From Polynucleobacter campilacus (GTDB lineage: Bacteria > Pseudomonadota > Gammaproteobacteria > Burkholderiales > Burkholderiaceae): a stretch of DNA of 64,000 nucleotides. The notes under the pieces are model-generated. The model ran no database searches. It saw nothing but the letters and a program-made list of their open reading frames with translations, and was not told the origin of the DNA. The stretch spans positions 208,968 through 272,967 of the forward strand of contig NZ_NGUP01000003.1 in the NCBI RefSeq assembly GCF_002206625.1. The letters run 5' to 3'. Shown piece by piece: positions 56,567 to 64,000 of the stretch. A program made the position numbers and the translations under genes. Within the stretch, counting starts at the first letter, position 1. Every line of letters begins with the position of its first letter.

Positions 56567-57208
56567 TTATTGCTTGCGTTGAAAAATTTTGTAGAGCGCG
56601 GCAAAGACGACTGGGATAGCTGCAGCACCAATACCAATCAATACGATCACATTTAAGTTTTGACGAATAATGGGAATGTTGCCAAAAAAATATCCGGCAA
56701 TGACCAAACCAAATACCCACAGCGCAGCACCAGTGACATTGAAAAACTGAAAACGCGAGAAGTTCATTTCTGATACGCCCGCAATAAAGGGCGCAAAGGT
56801 ACGAAAAATCGGTAAGAAGCGCGCCAAGATAATGGTCTTACCACCATGTTTCTCATAGAATTCGTGTGTCTTCAGTAAGGCCCGCTGATCAATCCAACGT
56901 GACTGACTACTAAATACTCTTTTACCAATCCAGCGGCCAATAAAGTAATTGACGGTATTACCCGCCACTGCAGCAATAAATAATCCAATGCATAAGGTCC
57001 AGATATTGAAATGCTCAGTAGCGCAATAAGCCCCAGCAATGAATAGAAGGGAGTCGCCTGGTAAAAATGGGGCAATTACTAAACCTGTTTCAGCAAATAC
57101 GATTGCAAATAGCAAACCATAAGCCCAAGGGCCATATTGCGCAATGACTACATCTAAATGACGGTCAATATGCAGAAATAAATCGCTGAGTTGTAAAAGG
57201 GCATCCAT
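56567..57208 (-). CDS. DedA family membrane protein
   Basis: 213-residue DedA/VTT-domain protein from ATG 57208. Signature FAETGLVIAPFLPGDSLLFIAG near residue 40 and ILARFLPIFRTFAPFIAGVSEM with the conserved Arg residues are present, with about five hydrophobic segments. DedA proteins are implicated in lipid recycling (undecaprenyl phosphate or phospholipid scrambling) and envelope homeostasis. The exact lipid cannot be assigned. TTGGAG lies some 10 nt upstream. Divergent from miaA. Confidence 0.92.
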   Translation of the reverse strand: MDALLQLSDLFLHIDRHLDVVIAQYGPWAYGLLFAIVFAETGLVIAPFLPGDSLLFIAGAYCATEHFNIWTLCIGLFIAAVAGNTVNYFIGRWIGKRVFSSQSRWIDQRALLKTHEFYEKHGGKTIILARFLPIFRTFAPFIAGVSEMNFSRFQFFNVTGAALWVFGLVIAGYFFGNIPIIRQNLNVIVLIGIGAAAIPVVFAALYKIFQRKQ

Positions 57209-57231
57209 CCACTGGCACTCCAAATATTGGC

Positions 57232-57261
57232 TTGATGCGCATCTTAACAGGCTCTTATAAT
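57232..57261 (+). promoter_or_regulatory. miaA promoter
   Basis: -35 TTGATG (57232-57237), 18-bp spacer, perfect -10 TATAAT (57256-57261), then 5 nt to the first ATG (57267). Transcription would begin at about that codon. Confidence 0.6.
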
Positions 57262-57266
57262 CAAGC

Positions 57267-58271
57267 ATGCAAACTGAACCCTACATTCAGCAAATGCATG
57301 CTCCAGAGACTATGCCGATACTTTGTATTGTTGGCCCCACTGGTGCAGGCAAAACTCATCTCGCTATGCTGCTTGCCGAGCATGCCAAATCTATTGGCTT
57401 GACCATCGAACTCATCAGCATGGATTCAGCATTGGTTTATCGCGGCTTAGATATTGGTAGTGCAAAACCGACAAAGATAGAACAGGCGTCTGTTACCCAT
57501 CACCTCATTGATATCTTGGAGCCTACCGAGGTTTGCTCGGCTGCACGCTTTGCGAGAGATGCAAAACGCCTTTGTGAAGAAATTCGTAGTAGAGGAAATA
57601 TTCCTATCGTTGTTGGGGGTACGATGTTGTATTGGCGCGCTTGGGCGCATGGGCTATCCTCCTTGCCGCCAGCCAATCCAGAAATTCGTGCGCGACTAGA
57701 TGAAGAAGGCAAGATCATTGGCTGGCCTGCGATGCACGCCAAACTTGAAGTAGTCGATCCAGAAACGGCGGTACGCTTAAAGCCTAACGATTCACAACGG
57801 GTACAACGCGCTCTAGAGGTATTTGAGATCACTGGCAAACCTATGTCTACATTACTGGCTGACTCACCTAGTGAGGACGGCAGAGAGGGTTCAAGCATTC
57901 CAGCCTGGATTGATTTAGTTTCTCTTGAGCCTAGCGATCGCGCAAGACTTCATGCCAATCTAGAAAAACGTTTTGATGAAATGCTAGCTGCTGGATTTAT
58001 GGATGAGGTCAAAACCTTACGCACCAATCCTAACTTGCACCCAGACTTACCGGCAATTCGTTCAGTAGGCTATCGACAAGCATGGGAGTTTTTAGACAAT
58101 CAAATTGACTTTGATCAGATGCGTTACAAAGCTTTAGCGGCTACTAGGCAGTTAGGTAAACGGCAATTAACTTGGTTACGCGCAATCGCAGGCAGAAAAA
58201 CCTTTGACCCCTTCAAACCAGAGGAGCTTAAGGCAGCATTAGATTACTGCAAAAGCACTTTACAGAAATAA
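57267..58271 (+). CDS. miaA: tRNA dimethylallyltransferase
   Basis: Transfers dimethylallyl to A37 of UNN-decoding tRNAs, using the DMAPP made by the ispH branch. 334 residues. P-loop GPTGAGKTHLAM near residue 23, then ISMDSALVYRGLDIGSAKPT and the substrate-binding region VGGTMLYWRAW; later AIRSVGYRQAWEFL. ATG 57267, ATG 57294 and ATG 57312 are all in frame; the promoter position makes either a leaderless start at 57267 or a later start possible. Followed by purM, convergent. Confidence 0.94.
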   Translation: MQTEPYIQQMHAPETMPILCIVGPTGAGKTHLAMLLAEHAKSIGLTIELISMDSALVYRGLDIGSAKPTKIEQASVTHHLIDILEPTEVCSAARFARDAKRLCEEIRSRGNIPIVVGGTMLYWRAWAHGLSSLPPANPEIRARLDEEGKIIGWPAMHAKLEVVDPETAVRLKPNDSQRVQRALEVFEITGKPMSTLLADSPSEDGREGSSIPAWIDLVSLEPSDRARLHANLEKRFDEMLAAGFMDEVKTLRTNPNLHPDLPAIRSVGYRQAWEFLDNQIDFDQMRYKALAATRQLGKRQLTWLRAIAGRKTFDPFKPEELKAALDYCKSTLQK

Positions 58272-58283
58272 AACACTGCCGTC

Positions 58284-59336
58284 TTATATAACAATAGTTT
58301 GTGGTGCATCTTTTGGACGCTCCACTACTTCACCAACGGTCCATGCTTTTAAACTATGTGCACTTAATGATTTGATTGCAGCCTCTGCTTGAGTTGGGGA
58401 AACAATCAGCACCATCCCAATGCCACAGTTAAATACACGAACCATTTCTGCATCGGCAACGCCACCCTTCATTTGCAACCAACGGAAGAGTTCTGGCATC
58501 TGCCAGCTATCGCGGTGCAATACCGCTTGGGTATTTTCTGGAAGAACACGAGGCACGTTGTCGACTAGACCACCGCCAGTAATATGGGCCATACCCTTCA
58601 CATCAATTTCAGAGATCAGCTTTAAGAGAGGCTTTACATAAATCTCAGTTGGAGCCATCACTACATCGCCAAGAGATCGACCGCCTAGATCATCACTTGG
58701 TTTTGCACCTACGCGCTCAATAATTTTGCGCACTAAAGAGTAGCCATTGGAATGGGCACCACTCGAAGCAATGGCCAATATAACATCGCCAGGAACAATC
58801 GTATTACCAGTAATGATTTTGGATTTTTCTACCGCGCCAACTGCAAATCCAGCCAAATCATATTCACCTGGTGGATACATGCCAGGCATCTCAGCAGTTT
58901 CACCACCGATGAGAGCGCAGCCAGATAATTCGCAACCCTTAGCGATGCCGCCAACAACTGTCGCTGCAGTATCCACAGTGAGCTTGCCGCAAGCAAAGTA
59001 ATCCAAGAAAAAGAGGGGCTCTGCACCTTGAACCAAAATATCGTTCACGCTCATCGCAACTAAATCTTGACCAATGGTGTCATGGCGATTCCACTCAAAA
59101 GCTAAGCGAAGCTTGGTCCCCACACCATCGGTACCGGCCACTAAAACCGGCTCCTTGTAGCGCTTAGGAACCTCAAAAAGAGCTCCAAAGCCACCGATTC
59201 CAGCCAAAACACCCTCTCGCATGGTTTTCTTAGCCAGCGGTTTGATGCGGTCGACTAAGTCATCCCCAGCGTCAATATCGACGCCAGCATCGCGGTAAGA
59301 AAGGCCATTTGATGGGGAATTAGTAGATGAAGTCAT
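58284..59336 (-). CDS. purM: Phosphoribosylformylglycinamidine cyclo-ligase (AIR synthetase)
   Basis: Fifth step of purine synthesis, ATP-dependent ring closure to AIR. 350 residues. [20 protein letters not shown], the ATP-binding [24 protein letters not shown] and [16 protein letters not shown] are PurM hallmarks. It is divergent from the AI-2E family permease and convergent with miaA. The other purine gene in the window, purN, is about 18 kb away, so the pathway is dispersed. Confidence 0.96.
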   Translation of the reverse strand: MTSSTNSPSNGLSYRDAGVDIDAGDDLVDRIKPLAKKTMREGVLAGIGGFGALFEVPKRYKEPVLVAGTDGVGTKLRLAFEWNRHDTIGQDLVAMSVNDILVQGAEPLFFLDYFACGKLTVDTAATVVGGIAKGCELSGCALIGGETAEMPGMYPPGEYDLAGFAVGAVEKSKIITGNTIVPGDVILAIASSGAHSNGYSLVRKIIERVGAKPSDDLGGRSLGDVVMAPTEIYVKPLLKLISEIDVKGMAHITGGGLVDNVPRVLPENTQAVLHRDSWQMPELFRWLQMKGGVADAEMVRVFNCGIGMVLIVSPTQAEAAIKSLSAHSLKAWTVGEVVERPKDAPQTIVI

Positions 59337-59408
59337 GTCAGAGTCGGAATATTGGTGAGAAATGTCACTTGGTCAGTAGAATCATTGAATTCTAGAGGAT
59401 TACTTGTA

Positions 59409-60398
59409 ATGGCTGAAATTTTTACCCCTTTTCTGACTGCCTTTATTCTGGCCTACATCCTTAGGCCCGCTTTTCTATGGCTGGGAAGGCATCGCCTGCC
59501 AAACTCATTAGCAGCTCTTCTGACTGTAGTCTTAGGCTTGGGTGTCCTGATTGCAATTTTGGGCCTCTTTATTGGCCTACTCAAAACTGAACTGCCTTTA
59601 ATTAAGGCGCAATTGCCCGGGTGGATTCAAAACACGCAAGCATGGCTCGGACCTAAATTAGCTGAATTTCATATTGACCTTGATTGGGGGGTCTTAAAAA
59701 CAACCCTCTCTCAAAAAATTTCAACGCACATTAGCGACAACGCTGATGCTCTCATGACCAGCACTTTTGAAACTGTACTCATGTCTGGCAGCTCAGTGGT
59801 TGCTGGCTTTGTGAATTCTGTTTTGATTATTTTTGTAATGTTCTATTTGCTCATTGACTGGGATCATTTCTTTGGGATTATCAAAAAAATGTTTCCATTG
59901 CGTGCCCAAGAAACTATTCACCATCTCGCAATGCATACGGATGGCTTACTCTCGCAATATTTAAACGGCATGATTATTGTGATTTCTATCATGTCTGTTT
60001 TCTATAGCATTGGTTTAAGCCTCATTGGCATTCAAGGAGCGGTGGCTTTAGGCATCTTTACTGCGCTGATGATTGTGATTCCTTATATTGGCATTACCTT
60101 GGGATTTTCTCTCGCCATTTTGTCAGCCCTACTGCAATTCGGCCCTCAATACGAAATGATTGCCGTACTTGCTTTATATGGTCTTGGCCAATTCCTAGAA
60201 GGCTTTGTGCTCACACCCCGTCTAGTAGGTGAGCGTATTGGCCTTCACCCAGTTGCAGTGTTATTTGCTTTACTGCTATTTGGAAAACTATTTGGCTTTT
60301 TCGGTGTGCTACTGGCATTACCAATTAGTGCCGTGAGCTTAGTATTGGTTCAATACCTTTGGTCTGTGTATACGCAAAGCTCTTGGTATCAAAAATAA
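59409..60398 (+). CDS. AI-2E family transporter (permease)
   Basis: Inner-membrane protein of the AI-2E/PerM family, 329 residues with about 7-8 hydrophobic segments. Motif GLGQFLEGFVLTPRLVGERIGLHPVAVLFALLLFG is the family hallmark (the E-G-x-x-L-x-P-x-x-x-G region). ATG 59409 is supported by AGAGGA 9 nt upstream; in-frame TTG 59352 and GTG 59355 also exist. Substrate unknown; the family name does not prove autoinducer export. It precedes hda by 10 bp, as in many Burkholderiales. Confidence 0.87.
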   Translation: MAEIFTPFLTAFILAYILRPAFLWLGRHRLPNSLAALLTVVLGLGVLIAILGLFIGLLKTELPLIKAQLPGWIQNTQAWLGPKLAEFHIDLDWGVLKTTLSQKISTHISDNADALMTSTFETVLMSGSSVVAGFVNSVLIIFVMFYLLIDWDHFFGIIKKMFPLRAQETIHHLAMHTDGLLSQYLNGMIIVISIMSVFYSIGLSLIGIQGAVALGIFTALMIVIPYIGITLGFSLAILSALLQFGPQYEMIAVLALYGLGQFLEGFVLTPRLVGERIGLHPVAVLFALLLFGKLFGFFGVLLALPISAVSLVLVQYLWSVYTQSSWYQK

Positions 60399-60408
60399 TT
60401 GCGCAGTA

Positions 60409-61164
60409 ATGAATACACCTCCACTTCCAAGACAGTTTGCTTTAGATCTCAGCCATACCCCCAAAGCCAGTCTCGACAATTACTTACCGAGCAAAGATCT
60501 GGCGCTACTATCTGCCTTGCAAAATCTTTGTAAAGGCTGGCAAGGTAACGTCATTAATCAAAGCAGCAATCCACTGAATCATCGCTGGATTTATTGGTGG
60601 GGACCAGAAGGATCTGGGCGCACCCATTTGCTTGAGGCAATGATAAATGTCGCTGAAAATATCGGTATTGAATCTTTTTTCCTTAATCCTAAAGAGCCCA
60701 TCTCCTGGGTTCGTCTTGAAGAAAAAATGGGTGCCCTAGTACAAAGTGATACGCCCTCGGTCATTGCTGTCGATGATGTAGATGCTTTAGATGAGCGCTT
60801 AGTGGGCGCCCTGTTTCGCATTCTCAATGGCGTTCAGGCAAGTAAGCAAATCCACATCTTCATGGCTGGCAAGGCTGCACCAGGTAATTTGGAGTTGCGC
60901 GAAGACCTTCGGACCCGCCTAGGATGGGGTTTAGTCTTTCAAACACAACTTTTGGATGATGATGAGAAAATACAAGCCTTAGAACAAGCCGCTAAGGCGC
61001 GAGGATTGGTTTTATCCCCTGACGTATTGCCTTGGTTGTTAAATCGTTTTTATCGCGATATGCCCAATTTAATGGCCTTGATTGATGCTTTGGATGCTTA
61101 TTCATTAGAAACAAAACGTGCTGTAACCTTGCCGCTCGTGCGCGAGCTTTTACAGCCAAAATAA
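60409..61164 (+). CDS. hda: DnaA regulatory inactivator Hda (DnaA-like AAA+)
   Basis: AAA+ protein related to the DnaA ATPase domain, 251 residues. With the sliding clamp it promotes hydrolysis of DnaA-bound ATP to limit re-initiation. N-terminal PRQFALDL resembles the clamp-binding motif (QxxLxLF-like). Walker A WGPEGSGRTHLLEAM, Walker B VIAVDDVDAL and sensor motifs DLRTRLGWGL and RDMPNLMALIDALDA are visible. It sits between the AI-2E permease and the HAD gene in the usual order. Confidence 0.93.
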   Translation: MNTPPLPRQFALDLSHTPKASLDNYLPSKDLALLSALQNLCKGWQGNVINQSSNPLNHRWIYWWGPEGSGRTHLLEAMINVAENIGIESFFLNPKEPISWVRLEEKMGALVQSDTPSVIAVDDVDALDERLVGALFRILNGVQASKQIHIFMAGKAAPGNLELREDLRTRLGWGLVFQTQLLDDDEKIQALEQAAKARGLVLSPDVLPWLLNRFYRDMPNLMALIDALDAYSLETKRAVTLPLVRELLQPK

Positions 61165-61183
61165 TTTACTTGATATTCAATTT

Positions 61184-61864
61184 GTGACCCAATTAGCCCT
61201 TTTCGACTTAGATAGCACCCTCCTCCCTTGCGATAGCGACTATGAGTGGGGACAATTTTTAGCACGCATCGGCGTAGTAGATGGTGATGATTACGCCAAA
61301 AAAAATGAGCGCTTTTATCAAGACTATAAAGAAGGCAAGCTCGATATTCATGCATTTCTCCGCTTTTCCTTAAAGCCGCTTTCGGAACATTCCCGCGCTC
61401 AACTCAAGGAATGGCATGACGCTTTCATGAAGGAAGTGATCAATGGCCAACTCCGTCAATCAGCAATTGACTTGGTAAAAAGACATCAAGATGCTGGAGA
61501 TCTATGCTGCGTAATCACCGCTACCAATAGCTTTGTTACACATCCAATCGTGGCAAGCTTTGGTATCGAACACCTGATTGCGACTGAGCCCGCTACCGTT
61601 GGCAATAGTCCTTTGGGGAACTTCACTGGAGAAGTAAAAGGTATACCGAATTTTCGTGAAGGCAAGATTCAAAACCTACATGAATGGCTGGTAGCCCAGG
61701 AGCTATCTTTCGACAAAATGCCACGAAGCTATTTCTACTCTGATTCGATCAATGATCTACCCCTATTAGAAGAGGTTAGCAATCCCGTTGCTACCAATCC
61801 AGATGAACGTCTGCGTAATGAGGCCAATAAACGCAACTGGCCCATTCTTGAGTTGTTTACATGA
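61184..61864 (+). CDS. HAD-IB family phosphatase (SerB-like)
   Basis: 226-residue haloacid-dehalogenase superfamily hydrolase of subfamily IB. Motif I ALFDLDSTLLPCD holds the nucleophile Asp10; motif II is ITATNSF, and motif IV YFYSDSINDLPLL carries the acidic metal ligands. It resembles phosphoserine phosphatase-like HAD-IB proteins found before pcnB in betaproteobacteria. Substrate unknown. GTG 61184 is the start; GATATT lies 6 nt upstream and no Shine-Dalgarno sequence is seen. Its stop overlaps the pcnB start by 4 bp. Confidence 0.9.
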   Translation: MTQLALFDLDSTLLPCDSDYEWGQFLARIGVVDGDDYAKKNERFYQDYKEGKLDIHAFLRFSLKPLSEHSRAQLKEWHDAFMKEVINGQLRQSAIDLVKRHQDAGDLCCVITATNSFVTHPIVASFGIEHLIATEPATVGNSPLGNFTGEVKGIPNFREGKIQNLHEWLVAQELSFDKMPRSYFYSDSINDLPLLEEVSNPVATNPDERLRNEANKRNWPILELFT

Positions 61865-63264
61865 TCACTAAATTCATCAAACGTATCTTGCGGCGCGATC
61901 CTATGGTCAAGCATACGCAAGCGAATCACACTGGAGCGCCAAAACGTATTCCTAAAAAAGCCCATCGTATTGATCCGCATTTACTCTCAAAGAATGCCGT
62001 AAAAGTAACGCACACGCTTCAACAAGCTGGGTTTGAGGCTTTCATTGTGGGTGGCGCAGTCCGTGATCTGGCCTTAGGAATTGGCCCAAAAGATTTTGAT
62101 GTAGCAACCAATGCAACGCCAGATCAAGTGCAAAGACTGTTCCGTAAGGCGCGCCTGATTGGCCGGCGCTTTCAGATTGTGCACGTGACTTTCTTTGGTA
62201 AAGGTCATCCTGAGATTATTGAAGTCTCCACCTTTAGAGCATTGCTAGACAACGCCGGCGATCATGTGGCTGAAAGTGGTCGGATATTGCGCGATAACGT
62301 CTGGGGCTCACAAGGTGAAGACGCTGCCAGAAGGGATTTCACGATCAACGCAATGTATTACGACCCGTCTAGCGAGACCGTTCTCGACTATCACGGCGGT
62401 ATGGCAGATATGCAAAAGAAAACTTTGCGCATGATTGGTGATCCCGCAAAACGGTATCGCGAAGACCCAATACGAATGCTCAGAGCCATTCGCTTTGCCG
62501 CTAAAACTGGCTTTACCTTAGATACTGCAACGCGTGCGCCAATTGCAGAACTCGGCGATCTTTTACAGGATGTGCCATCAGCCAGACTCTTTGATGAAAT
62601 TCTCAAATTACTCATGTCGGGATATTCCTGGGCTGCAATTCAGGGATTAAGAGATGCGGGACTTCATCATGGTTTGCTGCCCCTGCTGGATCATATTTTG
62701 GATAGTGGGGAGGGATCTAGGGATGCAAATGATTTTGTGAAGCTCGCATTAGCCAATACTGACCAACGAATTCAATCGGGCAAAAGTGTTTCTGCTGGAT
62801 TTTTATTTGCCACTTTGCTTTGGCCTGATCTGCTCAAGAACTGGAAAGCCAATATTGCTAAAGGGGTCTCCAATATTGCTGCACTAAATAGCGCCATGGA
62901 CGATACGATCGCGACACAAAGTAGTGGCATGACGATTCAACGGCGTTTTGAGACTGATATGTGTGAGATTTGGTCCATGCAACCGCGCTTTGAAAAACGG
63001 GTGGGGCGCTACCCCTTCCGCCTCATCGAATCTCCTCGCTTTAGGGCTGGGTACGACTTTATGCTCCTACGCTGCGCTACCGGTGAGCAAAACCCCAGTA
63101 TTGGTCAATGGTGGACGGATTTCATTGCCGCCGATCCGGCCGGACAAGAAGCCCTTATGACTGCTGCTAAGACAGAACTAGGCAGTAGCGCAGGCTCTCC
63201 TACTAAGCGACGCCGCCGCAGAAAACCTAAATCTGACTCGCCCCCCGAACCTGAAGCAGCTTAA
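61861..63264 (+). CDS. pcnB: Poly(A) polymerase I
   Basis: Adds 3' poly(A) tails that mark RNA for decay. 467 residues, class II nucleotidyltransferase fold. VGGAVRDLALGIGPKDFDVATNATPD holds the catalytic DxD; RLIGRRFQIVHVTF and EVSTFRALLD are PAP I-type, as opposed to the CCA-adding enzyme; RRDFTINAMYYD and REDPIRMLRAIRFAAK follow. The C-terminus is basic and ends SPTKRRRRRKPKSD, the typical PcnB RNA-binding tail. ATG 61861 overlaps the HAD stop; the N-terminus is also basic. folK follows. Confidence 0.92.
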   Translation: MITKFIKRILRRDPMVKHTQANHTGAPKRIPKKAHRIDPHLLSKNAVKVTHTLQQAGFEAFIVGGAVRDLALGIGPKDFDVATNATPDQVQRLFRKARLIGRRFQIVHVTFFGKGHPEIIEVSTFRALLDNAGDHVAESGRILRDNVWGSQGEDAARRDFTINAMYYDPSSETVLDYHGGMADMQKKTLRMIGDPAKRYREDPIRMLRAIRFAAKTGFTLDTATRAPIAELGDLLQDVPSARLFDEILKLLMSGYSWAAIQGLRDAGLHHGLLPLLDHILDSGEGSRDANDFVKLALANTDQRIQSGKSVSAGFLFATLLWPDLLKNWKANIAKGVSNIAALNSAMDDTIATQSSGMTIQRRFETDMCEIWSMQPRFEKRVGRYPFRLIESPRFRAGYDFMLLRCATGEQNPSIGQWWTDFIAADPAGQEALMTAAKTELGSSAGSPTKRRRRRKPKSDSPPEPEAA

Positions 63265-63316
63265 GCAAACTTAGAGAAATTTCAGTAAAGTAGTTCCATC
63301 TCTAGTTTGGAGTCCT

Positions 63317-63844
63317 ATGGCACGAGCTTTTATCGGATTTGGTGGGAATATCGGCGACACACGTCAGCTCATTACTGATGCGATTGTTTGTCTAGCGTTG
63401 CGCTCTGAATTACAGATTCTGGCCAAAAGCTGCTTTTATCAAAGCGCACCGTTAGAAGCTAGTGGTGACGACTATATCAATGCAGTGATTGAAATCGAAA
63501 CTGAACTCACCCCTTACGGCCTACTCCATGTATGCCAAGTGATTGAAAAAGAGTTTGGCAGAGAGCGCCCCTACTCAAATGCGCCCCGCACACTTGATCT
63601 AGATATCTTATCTTTTGAGGGCGTTACTCAAAATGAAACTGAGTTGATATTGCCTCACCCCAGAATGATTGAACGCTCTTTTGTGCTTCTCCCGCTATTG
63701 GAAATAGCCCCTGACTTCTTTTTACCAAATCTAGGTGAGCTCAAGAGCTATTTACCCAAAGTAGCTGACCAAAAAATTGAAAAACTACCCTGCAGGAACT
63801 GTAATTGTGGGGAAAAAGACGTTTATAGCCCAGCGTCGCATTAA
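63317..63844 (+). CDS. folK: 2-amino-4-hydroxy-6-hydroxymethyldihydropteridine pyrophosphokinase
   Basis: HPPK of folate synthesis, 175 residues. GFGGNIGDTRQ near residue 7, YQSAPLE, the YINAVIEIETEL segment and APRTLDLDILSFEG with the metal-binding aspartates, and LPHPRMIERSFVLLPLLEIAP are diagnostic. The C-terminal tail holds a Cys cluster (PCRNCNCGEKD) not needed for the HPPK fold. TTTGGAG lies 6 nt before the ATG. It is followed by panB, the common folK-panB order. Confidence 0.96.
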   Translation: MARAFIGFGGNIGDTRQLITDAIVCLALRSELQILAKSCFYQSAPLEASGDDYINAVIEIETELTPYGLLHVCQVIEKEFGRERPYSNAPRTLDLDILSFEGVTQNETELILPHPRMIERSFVLLPLLEIAPDFFLPNLGELKSYLPKVADQKIEKLPCRNCNCGEKDVYSPASH

Positions 63845-63861
63845 TTCATTAAACTCTCGCC

Positions 63862-64000
63862 ATGGGTTACTTACAAGGCGATAAGCCAATCACCATTACT
63901 AATCTACTCGCTATGCATGCTGAGCGAGAGAAAATTACTATGCTCACCGCATATGACTCGACCATGTCAGCATTACTCAATCGCTGCGGGGTTGAGACTA
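63862..64000 (+). CDS. panB: 3-methyl-2-oxobutanoate hydroxymethyltransferase PanB, N-terminal part
   Basis: First 46 residues only; the gene runs off the window. The translated start [20 protein letters not shown] followed by [20 protein letters not shown] matches PanB (the I-x-M-L-T-A-Y-D motif). PanB makes ketopantoate for pantothenate and CoA, linking to coaBC in this window. No Shine-Dalgarno sequence is evident; TAAACT lies 6 nt before the ATG. Confidence 0.9.
   Translation, partial: MGYLQGDKPITITNLLAMHAEREKITMLTAYDSTMSALLNRCGVET

Noticed and set aside
56528..56574. Hairpins between the sirB1-like gene and dedA (GGCTAAG/CTTAGCC and AGCAAT/ATTGCT)
   Set aside because: Neither is followed by a T-run in the direction of transcription, so a terminator call is not justified.
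59352..59408. Longer N-terminus for the AI-2E family permease (TTG 59352 or GTG 59355)
   Set aside because: Possible, but the ATG at 59409 has a clear AGAGGA at proper spacing and the extra residues are hydrophilic.
1..64000. Search by eye for CRISPR arrays, insertion sequences, prophage genes, toxin-antitoxin pairs, tRNA and rRNA genes
   Set aside because: No regularly spaced repeats, transposase or integrase motifs, tRNA-like cloverleaf or rRNA sequence noticed; all gaps are under 300 bp.

Overview
The window is a dense stretch of core genome from a betaproteobacterium. Gene content and order point to Burkholderiaceae, most probably Polynucleobacter or a close relative. The evidence is the DUF3579, DUF2782 and BPSS1780-type proteins, an APH-fold ThrB, FolE2 instead of FolE, the run purM / AI-2E permease / hda / HAD / pcnB / folK / panB, short spacers and moderate GC. 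The genus call is inference; no marker search was possible. No rRNA, tRNA, CRISPR array, insertion sequence, phage gene or attachment site was seen. No gene-free stretch exceeds 300 bases; the longest (about 284 bp, 49509-49792) holds the clpS and cold-shock promoters.

Layout. 1-4308: end of tsaD, then the minus-strand operon xseB-ispA-dxs-folE2 (isoprenoid precursors, GTP cyclohydrolase). 4461-8134: a Rieske oxygenase and a rhodanese, then a ZIP transporter and a Tat-exported dienelactone hydrolase-like protein. 8157-15641: polA, a DUF2782 protein, thrB, a membrane protein and uvrD. 15666-22366: valS, galU, tusA-like and alaS. 22488-29523: a tctBA transporter pair, glnS, an SDR protein, a ferredoxin-flavin reductase and an argD-like aminotransferase. 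29548-35721: livF-G-M-H-K, ispH and fkpB on the minus strand. 35752-37004: radC, rpmB, rpmG. 37076-40489: desaturase, rsmB-like methyltransferase and purN. 40529-46535: ribF-ileS-lspA-coaBC-dut. 46600-49508: a small histone H1-like protein, clpA and clpS. 49793-53183: cold-shock protein, DUF192 protein, ppnP, argG, argF. 53336-57208: DUF3579 protein, rpsT, murJ, sirB1-like, dedA. 57267-64000: miaA, purM, AI-2E permease, hda, HAD phosphatase, pcnB, folK and the start of panB.

Function. Most genes are housekeeping: four aminoacyl-tRNA synthetases (Val, Ala, Gln, Ile), tRNA modification (tsaD, miaA), isoprenoid synthesis (dxs, ispA, ispH), purine, arginine, folate, flavin and CoA steps, cell-envelope export (murJ, lspA), replication and repair (polA, uvrD, radC, xseB, hda) and ClpAS proteolysis. 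Transport is by a complete LIV-type amino-acid ABC system and a TctBA pair that lacks its binding protein here.

No new multi-gene system such as a defence island or biosynthetic cluster is visible. The most interesting pattern is regulatory: about ten operon-leading genes have a -10-like hexamer 5-9 nt before the start codon and no Shine-Dalgarno sequence, which suggests frequent leaderless transcription. In two divergent pairs (uvrD/valS and purN/ribF) the two -10 elements overlap in a symmetric sequence. The next best lead is a 77-residue protein resembling histone H1/Hc1 beside clpA.
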